Source of the DNA: Cordylochernes scorpioides
Taxonomy: Eukaryota; Arthropoda; Arachnida; Pseudoscorpiones; Chernetidae
Length of the DNA: 64,000 nt
Reading direction: 5' to 3'
NCBI GenBank assembly: GCA_030710605.1
Contig: CP092863.1
Location: 137,486,994-137,550,993 of the forward strand
How positions within the stretch are numbered: the stretch's first letter is position 1; each line of letters opens with the position of its first letter. The notes under the pieces were generated by a model. The model saw only the letters and a list, made by a program, of their open reading frames with translations, did not search any database and was not told the DNA's origin. A program made the translations under genes and the position numbers. Shown in pieces: positions 20,261 to 31,354 of the stretch.

Positions 20261-20513
20261 AAAGAAGGCATATCCTGACCAGGAGCACATGTAATTTTTA
20301 GATGGCAGAGCGCCATCTAGTGGAACAGAAATCAACTAAACATTGATTTAACCTGTTCCCTCATATTTGGCCAACCCAATTTCTTGATAAATCAATGGGT
20401 TGGCCAAATATCAGGAAACAGGTTAAATCAACGTTTAGTTGATTTCAGTTCCACTAGATGGCGTTCTGCCATCTAAAAAGTACATGTGCTCCTTGTCAGG
20501 ATATGTCTTCTTT
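20261..20513. mobile_element. Palindrome of family C ends (ribozyme region absent)
   Basis: AAAGAAGGCATATCCTGACC at the left is mirrored by AGGATATGTCTTCTTT at the right. Both arms carry the GATGGCAGAGCGCCATCTAG block and the TTTGGCCAACCCA block, and they meet at TTTCTTGATAAATCAATGGG. In the sibling at 6255-6655 this junction holds two hammerheads, which are missing here. Confidence 0.8.
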
Positions 20514-20519
20514 ATAGAT

Positions 20520-21236
20520 ATAGTTAAAAGATTTTCTAATGCTCGAAGTGATGCAGTTGGCAATCCAAATGTATTCTCCTCTCTTTTTAAAGGCCAACTG
20601 AAGCAATCGTAAATGGCATAAATAATTGCATGACCTTGGTTCGATCAATAATATAAAGTAGGAATAAAAAACCATTTAATTCTTTACCACATTCATTCTC
20701 TTTTTCATTAATATTCATTTCTTCTTTGTACCTTGGTGTGTGTGTTAATTGTTTGAATTGTAATAATTCTTCCCCTTTTTATTCACTCAATAACTTTCCC
20801 CTGACAATACATGGATTACATATAAACACATACATAAAAAAAAAACGAATGAAATGTGAATATTTAGAAAAAAAGAACAAATTGATATAGAGTCCATAGA
20901 AACCTGAACATAAATATGAGTTTCATCACTCTGGGTGTGATAAAATAATTTAGGATATTTCTATGAAAGACATCGTTATTTCTTGTCTGGCAACTTTGGA
21001 TCGTAAATATGTAAGGTTTTTTTTTTTTTTCGTTTCTCTTATGTAATCATAATATCTCTCCCATTGTAGCTATCATAGCATCGTCTGCTTAGAATTCTCC
21101 TTTTTAGGGAAAGATCGATAAGGGTTAACAATATGTCGCCTAACCTGAGCCTATAAAGGGATATGTCACGAGAAACATTGTCACCAATTAGCGACATCAT
21201 GACAAAAGGATATCACTCGATGATTATCTTACTGTA
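20520..21236. other. No feature recognised
   Basis: AT-rich DNA with no supportable open frame or repeat boundary. Confidence 0.5.
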
Positions 21237-21238
21237 TA

Positions 21239-21442
21239 CACTCAAAGACAAAACTTAAGGAAGTTGTACCTTTCAGCATATATATGGGGATTCAGGCAAT
21301 AACTCTTAAAAATATTACAGTGACCTTTATATATTGAAGACACACGAGATAACCAAGTGTGAATAACCTCTGTCTCATACAAAAAAAAAAAAAGACGAAC
21401 GACGATATCAAAGACTTTCCACTTAAGTTTTGTCCATGAGTG
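21239..21442. mobile_element. Family M MITE, single-unit form
   Basis: The element is 204 bp between TA dinucleotides (21237-21238 and 21443-21444). Ends are CACTCAAAGACAAAACTTAA and TTAAGTTTTGTCCATGAGTG, a Tc1/mariner-type layout. It holds one 111-bp unit followed by the tail segment GACGAACGACGATATCAAAG. This is the ancestral-looking form from which the arrays can be derived. Confidence 0.85.
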
Positions 21443-21649
21443 TATCATTTTGTTGAGTTTCAGCTTCGTCTATATAGTTACAGCACACTTTACAGTACCC
21501 AAAATGAAGTAATTCAATGATAATAATGAGTTATTTACCTTTGGTTGAAGATCTTGATTTTGAAGTAAAGGTCTCTACACAAAATAACAAACATCGGTTA
21601 GTTTATTACAAGCCATTAAAGAATGGAATAAACCTTGTAAAATAACGTA

Positions 21650-21727
21650 AAGTTCAGAGTTATTGTTTGAATCTCAATATACATGCTTAAAGGTACATCT
21701 TCCTCAAGTTTTATTCATGAGTCTATA
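21650..21727. mobile_element. Family M MITE, right-end fragment
   Basis: CAGAGTTATTGTTTGAATCT, GGTACATCTTCCTCAAG and the eroded end TTTTATTCATGAGTC. Confidence 0.65.
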
Positions 21728-21829
21728 TTTGTTTCTCAAAATGTGCTTTTGAATAAATTTATATGTAAAAGTGTTAACAGTGAATTCACATCCCGGGATC
21801 TGGTTGATAAATTAAGGTGAAAAACATAT

Positions 21830-22165
21830 TCATGATCGTGTAACTGAAAGTAACTGATGGCTTGCACCATCTATCGGAATAAATATAAATTAATCATTAA
21901 TTTCGCTAATATTCTGAGAGATAGTTGAAAAAAATCAACGATTAGTTGACATTTATTCCGACAGATGGCGCAAGCCATAAGAAAATTTCAGTCGCACAAT
22001 CATGAGTTGTTCTATTGTTGTTGTTCTTGTTAAAAGGAATGTTATTTAAAGCCAAATAAAACCGAATTATGAAAAATAATTTTAAAAAATCGATTAGTTG
22101 ATATTTATTCCGACAGATGGCGCAACCTATCAGCTATTTTCAGTCAAACGATTAGAAGATTTTTT
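21830..22165. repeat. Family H foldback plus adjoining copy
   Basis: GATGGCTTGCACCATCTATC facing GACAGATGGCGCAAGCCATA forms the foldback to about 22010. Another GACAGATGGCGCAACCTATC copy follows at about 22115. These are the outer parts of the ribozyme-bearing H repeats. No hammerhead is present here. Confidence 0.65.
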
Positions 22166-22839
22166 ATATTTCTTAATTGATCAATTTGATCCCAGTATAA
22201 TTTCAGTATAGTACTATTTTTCAAAGAATAAAGATGTATCGTATAAAGGTAATATCGTATAGAGAAATATACCTTTCTCTCTCTCTCTAAGATGAAGAAC
22301 ATATCTGTGAAAATGTTTAAGAATTCTCCACATCTTAAAGTCATAGTTCCATTAGATGGCCAAGAATTATGGTCAGAGAACACAAGCAATGCGGTAGTTG
22401 ACGCATTCAAGTTAGATTCAAACTGGCAAAATTGCTTGAAAGTTTGTTCACCAATGTTAACTAAACCTTATTAACATTTTATATCATCTACTTGTAAATA
22501 AAATTAGAGAAATTTTTTCAGTGAAAAAGTAACAAAAGTAAAAATTGGAGTAATATTTACAGAGAAAGAAATGAAAGAGAAGTCTCGAGGTGAGAGTAGG
22601 GCGTGGTCGTCCATGCACCAGTTTGGAGATGTCGGGAGGAGCATGCGGTCCCTAGGTACCCACCAGGTGTGGAAGGAGGAAGCAGACTGGCGTGGCATTG
22701 ACCTACATCTCCAACGGCAGCGAGGATATTGGAAAAGAGTTGAACTTGGCGCTGAATCAATGAGGGTGTTGCCCTGGAGATGTTGGCCTTCCAATCGATC
22801 CCGTGCGCATCCGGAGGACGCCTGTCCTTAATAGGGCCG

Positions 22840-23600
22840 TCCGTTCTTTTCCTGCTTCCACCACCTCTTCTAGGTCAGCACATACCCCTGGCTTCCACCG
22901 CCTCTTCTAGGTCAGCACATACCCCTGGCTTCCACCGCCTTGGCCTCTTCTTCTTCTAGGTCAGCACATACCCCTGGCTTCCACCGCCTTGGCCTCTTCT
23001 TCTTCTAGGTCAGCACATACCCCTGGCTTCCACCGCCTTGGCCTCTTCTTCTTCTAGGTCAGCACATACCCCTGGCTTCCACCGCCTTGGCCTCTTCTTC
23101 TTCTAGGTCAGCACATACCCCTGGCTTCCACCGCCTTGGCCTCTTCTTCTTCTAGGTCAGCACATACCCCTGGCTTCCACCGCCTTGGCCTCTTCTTCTT
23201 CTAGGTCAGCACATACCCCTGGCTTCCACCGCCTTGGCCTTTTCTTCTTCTAGGTCAGCACATACCCCTGGCTTCCACCACCTTGGCCTCTTCTTCTTCT
23301 AGGTCAGCACATACCCCTGGCTTCCACCACCTTGGCCTCTTCTTCTTCTAGGTCAGCACATACCCCTGGCTTCCACCGCCTTGGCCTCTTCTTCTTCTAG
23401 GTCAGCACATACCCCTGGCTTCCACCGCCTCTTCTAGGTCAGCACATACGCCTGGCTTCCACCGCCTTGGCCTCTTCTTCTTCTAGGTCAGCACATACCC
23501 CTGGCTTCCACCGCTTCTTCTAGGTCAGCACATTCCCCTGGCTTCCACCGCGTTGGCCTCTTCTTCTTCTAGGTCAGCACAAAATCCTTGCTTCCAAGTC
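22840..23600. repeat. Minisatellite, 49-bp unit
   Basis: About 14 units contain CTAGGTCAGCACATACCCC, TGGCTTCCACCGCCTTGG and CCTCTTCTTCTT. The period is 49, measured at 22921 and 22970. A few units are shortened to about 36 by loss of the TTGGCCTCTTCTT segment. Units abut with no spacers. Because 49 is not a multiple of three and the minus strand unit holds TGA and TAG, it is noncoding. Confidence 0.9.
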
Positions 23601-24260
23601 CTTGGCATCTCTTAGGTCACATACTCCTGAATTCTGATTTCACCGTCTTGGCCTTTTCTTAGTCTAGGTCAGCACACAGTCCAGGCTTCCAACACCTTAG
23701 AATCGTTCAGGTCACATTGACCCACTCCCGGAAGCAGGATTCTAGCATAATATTTATTTCTACTCTTAGGTCAGAATACTCTGAGAAAGAGGCTACCTGA
23801 GACTAGTCTCCCGTACGCCATCAATTCTGCTTTCATCGCCTTGACATCTTCTTCTGAAAGGTCACACAATCCATATCTTGGAGCTGACTTTCACCGCCTT
23901 GGCCTCTACTAGGTTATCCAGTTCCTCTCCCTGGACTCTGGCATTCATTGCCTTGTTCACTTACCGGATCTCTCAGCCCATCTTCTGGCTTCAGCTTCAA
24001 CTTCCATGGCCATTTCTTCTGGTCACAACGTCTTGAGATAGAGGCTAATTGGAGCTAACATTCGTACCCCCATCAATACACCACCTTGATCTATTCTATT
24101 TTTCTAGGTCACAGAGTCCATCGGCCATATTTGACTTTCGCTCTCATGAGATCTTCTAAATTACACAGTCCATCTTCTGACTTCTGTTACCATCACGTAA
24201 TCTCTTATTATAAAACAAACAATCCTAGCTTTCACCACTTTGGTCTCCTCTTTTTCGAAA
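23600..24260. repeat. Degenerate flank of the 49-bp minisatellite
   Basis: Diverged motifs of the same unit recur irregularly (TTTCACCGTCTTGGCC, TCTAGGTCAGCACACAG, TTTCACCGCCTTGGCCTCTA, TTCTAGGTCACAGAGTCC). This gradient from homogeneous core to decayed edge is typical of old tandem arrays. Confidence 0.65.
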
Positions 24261-24504
24261 TTATATACATTTCCTTTTCTCTTGCTTCCATCTATATTCT
24301 TCTTCTTTTATAGACACGATATTTCTTCTTTCTTGTGACCAGATCAATTATAATTCTGAGGTATAAGGAACGGACAACATTAGTCATTTTTCTCTAACAC
24401 TCTCTTGTTAAAATTTTGAATATATTATGTATAGATACAAGTCAACTATATATCTCCAAGAGGTTATCTTCAGTGTCGATATAAAAGGAAAACAGTCAAA
24501 TACA

Positions 24505-24690
24505 ATATTACAACGGTATGGTAGATTAAACTGGCGAAACCGCTGGGAGAGCTCACCACTGATGAGCCAGCACCTCCAATCAATTTATCATTGCAGTAAG
24601 GACAGTAGAAAATTGTTAAATTTCAAAAAGAAGCATACACATCTAAAATAGTTTCAATTTCTAATAACAGATGACGCGCTAATGCATCAT
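24505..24690 (+). repeat. Family B repeat with hammerhead-like blocks
   Basis: CTGGC at 24531-24535, GAAAC at 24536-24540, CTGATGA at 24559-24565 and GCCAG at 24566-24570. The CTGGC/GCCAG helix replaces TTGGC/GCCAA of other copies. It is followed by CATTGCAGTAAGGACAGTAG and AACAGATGACGCGCTAATGC, the family tail. Confidence 0.65.
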
Positions 24691-25104
24691 CATGATTTTT
24701 TAAGAGTTCCTTGTAGAGGAATTTTTTTTATATATAAGAGACTTTTCACTTCATGACGTTTTTCTTTTGATATAATACTTAAGTTGATTGTTCAACTTAT
24801 AATGTTCTTTATCGGTGTGTTACCATGATAGTTTTCATTATAATTGTATATATATGGTGATATATAAAGGATTTATGCCTAACTATGCAACTTAATATTA
24901 CAAAGATGGTTAACCACCTATCGGAATATTTATAATTATACGTTTTTTTTTTTTTTTTCAATTCTCGAAGTTAATAGTTGTATCATTAAGTTTGTTTACT
25001 ATCATTTATTACCCTTTAATCTTAAAAAATATATATTCTTTCATTCATATACACTAAATAGACAAAGCCTAAAGGAAGTTGTACCTTTTCGAGATTTATG
25101 TATA

Positions 25105-27764
25105 CACTCATGGACAAAGCTTAAGGAAGTGGAAAGTCTTTAATTTCGCCGGTCGTCTATTTTTATTTATTTATTTTTTTTGAAGGAGACAGAGGCAATT
25201 TTGTTCACACTATGATAACTCGTGTGTCTTCAATAAAGGTCACTGTAATATCTTTCAGAGTTATTGTCTCAATCCCGATATACATACTAAAAGGTACAAC
25301 TTCCTTAAGTTTTGTTTACACTTGGTTATCTCGTATGTCTTCAATAAAGGTCACTGTAATATCTTTCAGAGTTATTGTCTCAATCCCGATATACATACTA
25401 AAAGGTACAACTTCCTTAAGTTTTGTTTACACTTGGTTATCTTGTGTGTCTTCAATAAAGGTCACTGTAATATCTTTCAGAGTTATTGTCTGAATCCCGA
25501 TATACATACTAAAAGGTACAACTTCCTTAAGTTTTGTTTACACTTGGTTATCTTGTGTGTCTTCAATAAAGGTCACTGTAATATCTTTCAGAGTTATTGT
25601 CTGAATCCCGATATACATACTAAAAGGTACAACTTCCTTAAGTTTTGTTTACACTTGGTTATCTTGTGTGTCTTCAATAAAGGTCACTGTAATATCTTTC
25701 AGAGTTATTGTCTCAATCCCGATATACATACTAAAAGGTACAACTTCCTTAAGTTTTGTTTACACTTGGTTATCTTGTGTGTCTTCAATAAATTCACTGT
25801 AATATCTTTCAGAGTTATTGTCTCAATCCCGATATACATGCTAAAAGGTACAACTTCCTTAAGTTTTGTTTACACTTGGTTATCTCGTATGTCTTCAATA
25901 AAGGTCACTGTAATATCTTTCAGAGTTATTGTCTCAATCCAGATATACATGCTAAAAGGTACAACTTCCTTAAGTTTTGTTTACACTTGGTTATCTTGTG
26001 TGTCTTCAATAAATTCACTGTAATATCTTTCAGAGTTATTGTCTCAATCCCGATATACATGCTAAAAGGTACAACTTCCTTAAGTTTTGTTTACACTTGG
26101 TTATCTCGTATGTCTTCAATAAAGGTCACTGTAATATCTTTCAGAGTTATTGTCTCAATCCAGATATACATGCTAAAAGGTACAACTTCCTTAAGTTTTG
26201 TTTACACTTGGTTATCTCGTATGTCTTCAATAAAGGTCACTGTAATATCTTTCAGAGTTATTGTCTCAATCCAGATATACATGCTAAAAGGTACAACTTC
26301 CTTAAGTTTTGTTTACACTTGGTTATCTCGTATGTCTTCAATAAAGGTCACTGTAATATCTTTCAGAGTTATTGTCTCAATCCAGATATACATGCTAAAA
26401 GGTACAACTTCCTTAAGTTTTGTTTACACTTGGTTATCTTGTGTGTCTTCAATAAAGGTCACTGTAATATCTTTCAGAGTTATTGTCTCAATCCAGATAT
26501 ACATGCTAAAAGGTACAACTTCCTTAAGTTTTGTTTACACTTGGTTATCTTGTGTGTCTTCAATAAAGGTCACTGTAATATCTTTCAGAGTTATTGTCTG
26601 AATCCCGATATACATGCTAAAAGGTACAACTTCCTTAAGTTTTGTTTACACTTGGTTATCTCGTATGTCTTCAATAAAGGTCACTGTAATATCTTTCAGA
26701 GTTATTGTCTCAATCCAGATATACATGCTAAAAGGTACAACTTCCTTAAGTTTTGTTTACACTTGGTTATCTCGTATGTCTTCAATAAAGGTCACTGTAA
26801 TATCTTTCAGAGTTATTGTCTCAATCCAGATATACATGCTAAAAGGTACAACTTCCTTAAGTTTTGTTTACACTTGGTTATCTTGTGTGTCTTCAATAAA
26901 GGTCACTGTAATATCTTTCAGAGTTATTGTCTCAATCCAGATATACATGCTAAAAGGTACAACTTCCTTAAGTTTTGTTTACACTTGGTTATCTTGTGTG
27001 TCTTCAATAAAGGTCACTGTAATATCTTTCAGAGTTATTGTCTGAATCCCGATATACATGCTAAAAGGTACAACTTCCTTAAGTTTTGTTTACACTTGGT
27101 TATCTTGTGTGTCTTCAATAAAGGTCACTGTAATATCTTTCAGAGTTATTGTCTGAATCCCGATATACATGCTAAAAGGTACAACTTCCTTAAGTTTTGT
27201 TTACACTTGGTTATCTTGTGTGTCTTCAATAAAGGTCACTGTAATATCTTTCAGAGTTATTGTCTGAATCCCGATATACATGCTAAAAGGTACAACTTCC
27301 TTAAGTTTTGTTTACACTTGGTTATCTTGTGTGTCTTCAATAAAGGTCACTGTAATATCTTTCAGAGTTATTGTCTGAATCCCGATATACATGCTAAAAG
27401 GTACAACTTCCTTAAGTTTTGTTTACACTTGGTTATCTTGTGTGTCTTCAATAAAGGTCACTGTAATATCTTTCAGAGTTATTGTCTGAATCCCGATATA
27501 CATGCTAAAAGGTACAACTTCCTTAAGTTTTGTTTACACTTGGTTATCTTGTGTGTCTTCAATAAAGGTCACTGTAATATCTTTCAGAGTTATTGTCTGA
27601 ATCCCGATATACATGCTAAAAGGTACAACTTCCTTAAGTTTTGTTTACACTTGGTTATCTTGTGTGTCTTCAATAAAGGTCACTGTAATATCTTTCAGAG
27701 TTATTGTCTGAATCCCGATATACATGATAAAATGTACAACTTCCTTAAGTTTTGTCCATGAGTG
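25105..27764. mobile_element. Family M MITE expanded to about 23 units of 111 bp
   Basis: Ends CACTCATGGACAAAGCTTAA and TTAAGTTTTGTCCATGAGTG lie between TA dinucleotides (25103-25104, 27765-27766). The left 115 bp is single-copy family sequence (TTTCGCCGGTCGTCTATTTT, GGAGACAGAGGCAATTTTGT). Then the unit CTTCAATAAAGGTCACTGTA ... CAACTTCCTTAAG repeats to the right end with period 111. Units near 25790 and 26015 lack one base. Neighbouring units are almost identical, suggesting recent amplification. Long plus-strand frames, including 26097-27761, are by-products. Confidence 0.9.
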
Positions 27765-27869
27765 TATATTTGTTTCTCAAAGTGTGCTTTTAAAAAGGTT
27801 TATGTATAAAAATGCTAAAAGAAATCCGGGATCTTGGTTGATAAATTTTGGGGAAAAAAATTCACTTGA

Positions 27870-28045
27870 TTATGCAAATAAATGTTGCTGATGGCTTGCA
27901 CCATCTGTCGGAATAAATATCAAATAATCACTGAATCGGCTAATATCATGGAAGATAATTTTTTTTTAAATGAACGATAAATTGATATTTATTCCGATAG
28001 ATGGCGCAAGCCATCATCAACTTTCAATTACACAATCGGGAGATG
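27870..28045. repeat. Family H foldback
   Basis: GATGGCTTGCACCATCTGTC facing GATAGATGGCGCAAGCCATC, with GTTGCTGATGGC and GCCATCATCAACTTTC extending the arms. There is no ribozyme core in the centre. Confidence 0.7.
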
Positions 28046-28130
28046 ATTTTTCTAGTTCTTACTTTAATTCAATACTCTTAATTTAAAAGGAATGCTTCTT
28101 CTCTCTTCATTATATAAAAGGAAAGCTTTT

Positions 28131-28686
28131 GGGGTCGGTGGAAGGATGGTCTAAACCAGGGGTGGCGAACGTGCGGCCTTAAGGCCGCATGTGGCCTTTT
28201 CTTGCCCAAGTTGTGGCCTTTTCTTAAATTCAAAACTATAATTTTTGTTTCGCAGTTTTCAATTACTTTCATTATTTTATTGAAAATATATAATACGAAT
28301 GTCATATATTATATAATATATATAATATATATATATATATAAATATGCGGCCTTCTCAAAAATGGTAAAATGAAAATTGGCCTTCTAATATAAAAAGGTT
28401 CGCCACCCCTGGTCTAAACCATTGGTTTTCTACCGCTACGACCCGGGTTCGATTCCCGCATTGGGCACTTTTTTCTGATTTAATTTTTTTTTTAAATGCA
28501 CCAATGGCCTCCTATTCTTGCAGAGTCCAACCCCACCAGCGAGTGTAAGTAACCAAACCAAATTTGTAAGTGCAAAAGTCTAACTGTTTTTCACATATGT
28601 CGACACGTGGTGCACTTACAGTAAAAGCAGTTGCCTACCTCTACCCACCATGATTATCATGGCCTGTACAAGGTGTACTAGGGTTA
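28131..28686 (+). mobile_element. SINE family G, split by a hAT-like element
   Basis: The head GGGGTCGGTGGAAGGATGGT is followed by an insertion at 28157-28411. The SINE then resumes with CATTGGTTTTCTACCGC, a perfect B box GGGTTCGATTCCC (28444-28456) and GCATTGGGCACTTTTTTCTG. The usual body follows to TGTACTAGGGTT. Removing the insert restores the order seen at 39807-40113. Confidence 0.85.
28157..28411. mobile_element. hAT-like MITE with perfect 8-bp target duplication
   Basis: It is 255 bp with inverted ends CAGGGGTGGCGAAC and GTTCGCCACCCCTG, flanked on both sides by GTCTAAAC (28149-28156 and 28412-28419). CAGGGG-type ends plus 8-bp duplications are hAT-superfamily features. The inside is AT-rich with TGCGGCCTTN motifs and no transposase. 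Confidence 0.9.
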
Positions 28687-28714
28687 AAAAAAGGGAAAGC
28701 TTATTTTCTTAATG

Positions 28715-28825
28715 GAGATTTATTGAAGACCCACGAGTTATCATAGTGTGAACAAAATTGCCTCTGTCTCCTTAAAAAAAAAATTAGACGACCGGCGACA
28801 TCAAAGACTTTCCACTTAATCTAAG
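28715..28825. mobile_element. Family M MITE fragment
   Basis: TTTATTGAAGACCCACGAGT, GTGAACAAAATTGCCTCTGT, and GACGACCGGCGACATCAAAG match the unit end and tail of the family. The ends are missing. Confidence 0.65.
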
Positions 28826-28829
28826 CAGA

Positions 28830-29420
28830 TTTTTTTCCATATTTGGTATTTCTACCTGTTGATATCTTCTTTTACCATCGTCAGGACCATATGGTACTTC
28901 CGTGGTGTTACGTAAAGACGGCTTCTCTCGGCCCCTTTCATCTTCCTGCTTGTCATTAAGAGCTTCCGGTCCAGTTTGGAAAGCTAATTAATGGGTGAAA
29001 GACATATTGAGTGTAGGTCGTGTTTCCTGATTTACCTTCTGTGATGATGTAACTTTGGATGCCCTAGAAACTTACGTAAGATGGTAGGTACATTGTTAGG
29101 GTTGGGTTTTTCTAAGAACAATGGTGGTAGGGCTGTTTTTTTATATTGTCGCGAAATTTGTTTAGAGTGAAATCAAAGTAATTGTTTAATTATTAAATAT
29201 ATGTAAATATATATTTAATAGATCGATGTTATGTAAATTTTGTAACTGTATATATTTCTTTCTTTTTCTTTAGATAGGGAGTGAGAAAGATATCACTCAA
29301 TTTGCGAGTCTTAATTTAATAATAAAACCTTCTGAAATAGCTCTGTGTACCTCTATTCGTTTAAAGGCGACAATATATATCATATTTGGTCGTTAATTTA
29401 TTGTACCTTTAGTGTTTTGT
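28830..29420. other. No feature recognised
   Basis: No supportable open frame or repeat boundary in this stretch. Confidence 0.5.
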
Positions 29421-29422
29421 AT

Positions 29423-29625
29423 TTATTATTATTATTATTATTCCTAGTACACGCGTGGTAAGGGCCATGATAATCATGGTGGGTAGAGGTAGGCAACTAT
29501 TTTTTTTACTATAAGTGCACCACAGGTAGAAATCAGTTCGAATTTTGTACTTAAAAATGTTCCAGAGCCCCGTTTGGTGACCTGCACTAACTCGTGAGGT
29601 TGGACTTTTGAAAGAATCGGAGAGC
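29423..29625 (-). mobile_element. SINE family G with TAA tail
   Basis: Reverse-complemented SINE beginning with a TTA/TAA-repeat tail (29423-29442), then CCTAGTACACGCGTGGTAAG, CATGATAATCATGGTGGGTA and AGCCCCGTTTGGTGACCTGC, to GAATCGGAGAGC. The promoter head is missing. Confidence 0.75.
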
Positions 29626-29884
29626 ATAAAAGCATTTTTTTTTTTAAATTAGAAAAAAAAAGTCAATGAAAATACTTAAAGATAATCAAGAGTATGTCTA
29701 TATTTAGGAAATTAAAATGAATTGACACTCTTTAAAGAGGATAATATTTAAGTTAGAAATAAACATTTAAAAAAGTTAAAATATATTGTCAATGTTGAGA
29801 ATAAAGATAAGAAAATAGAGGCGAGAGATAGTAAACCCCAATGTAGGCATTGTTTACAAAATCTACTATGAATAATACTACCAT

Positions 29885-30210
29885 TTTTTGACGGGAGAGG
29901 CGACCCGTGTCTCTTTAGATTAATTTCCTCCCGGCAAAATTTCCATCTATATTTTAGCCATAGATTTGGCCCAGTCACTTTGCCAGCTAAACACCTCTTT
30001 GGCAGATTGTCAAGATTCCTTTAGATCCAGTGTGGATCTCATGGAATAAAGTCCGCGCTAGACCGACGAGGGCCATTAGCCCGAAACCATGGTCTCTAGA
30101 TGGACGCTTTTCTGTTTGCCAAAGCTGGTGTTGTGGCTTTGTCACTGACCCGAGGTCGCTAGTTGTAGACGTCTATTTTGACGCGAGAGGCGACCCTTGC
30201 CTCTTTAGAT
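29885..30210 (+). mobile_element. Family D retrozyme-like unit, 290-bp period
   Basis: A block of about 36 bp (TTTTGACGGGAGAGGCGACC, then CTCTTTAGAT) at 29885-29920 recurs at 30175-30210, giving a 290-bp unit. The unit holds a hammerhead at 30058-30099 and CTGCCAAAGAGGTG-like and GTTTGCCAAAGCTGGTG blocks. No protein is encoded. This size and layout fit animal retrozymes, but a Penelope-like terminal repeat is an alternative. Confidence 0.65.
30058..30099 (+). ncRNA. Hammerhead-type ribozyme, one core change
   Basis: Stem I CTAGA pairs perfectly with TCTAG, stem II GGGC-CATTA-GCCC is perfect, GAAAC is intact, and the ACCATGGT palindrome and GTC triplet are present. The core reads CCGACGA, so U4 is C, which should impair activity. 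Confidence 0.7.
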
Positions 30211-30630
30211 ACGATAATAGTGTTATAATACACTAAAATAATATAATAGAGGTAATCAATTTAAAATGGTATTCTTTCAGTTAGAAATAAACATTTTTAA
30301 AAAGTGAAAATATATTGTCAATATTGAGAATAATTTTAGGAAAAATAGAGTCGAGAGATAATAAACACATATGTAAATAGTTTGTTTACAAAATCTATAA
30401 TGACCATTACTACGATAATAGTTATACTGAAATAATAGTAAAGGCAAATTAATTAAAATAGTAATCTTTAAGTTAGAAATAAACATTAAAAAAAAAGTGA
30501 AAATATATTGGCAATGTTGAGAATAAAGATAGGAAATAGAGTCGAATAGATTTTGTAAACAATGCCTCTATTTACATATATATTTACATACCTATTTATA
30601 TGCCTTTTTTATTTAAGATTTATTTATATT

Positions 30631-30700
30631 TGAAACTATTATAGACGCGTATGATTCTTTTGAAAATTAAACAATTTCTACTGTCCTTACTGCAATATAT
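30631..30700 (-). repeat. Family B fragment
   Basis: GAAACTATTATAGACGCGTA, then CTACTGTCCTTACTGCAATA, the reverse complement of the family B tail. Confidence 0.6.
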
Positions 30701-31354
30701 TTTTATTATTGTATGTAATTCTACTGTCCTCAAAGCTTATGTCCATAGTTCATCTAAAATACTCATTCCAAGAGTCTAGCATCAGTATCACTATAAAATG
30801 AAGTTCCGAAAAATGCAATATAACAGCGGTATGGTAATAGATTTATTTATGGATTGCTCTATTTACATATGTAAATAGAGGCATTGTTTACAAAATCTAT
30901 ACTACAATAATAGTTATACTAAACTAGTATATAACTAGGGTTGTATAGAGCTAGTCAATTGGGGGATTAAGGAGTGGCGAAGGGATGTATTTAAGAAGGG
31001 TAAATTCGAGGATTACCCTCGTTGTCCAAACAAGATTAGTCTGTGCAGAAGACAGTCTACTTTAATCTTCTGCTCACTTTTTTAAAAGTCATTTCTTTTA
31101 TTATTATTATTACTTTAAAATAGACCATGTTCGTATAATATATTTATTATATGTGTCTAAATCATATATATTCAAATTTTAAAATCATTCCTATTTTTTT
31201 TTTTTATTCCTTATTTACATATATATATTGTTTGGCAGACGATATTTAAATCTATTGGTAATATTTACATTTTAGAACTATTTTTCAAAATTATAGCAAT
31301 ATTTAGTAAGAAATAATAAGATAATAAACTGAAAAAATATATGTTATATTTAAT

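Noticed and set aside
22504..22831. Overlapping open frames on both strands next to the 49-bp array
   Set aside because: The GC-richer patch keeps frames open on both strands. No recognised motif, and neither frame extends into anything plausible.
22840..23600. Regular direct repeats resembling a CRISPR array
   Set aside because: The 49-bp units abut without unique spacers, the genome is eukaryotic, and the repeat is a minisatellite.
26097..27761. Long open frame that could be called a repeat protein
   Set aside because: It is entirely the 111-bp array. The frame is open only because the period is a multiple of three, and the same peptide appears in either orientation at other arrays.
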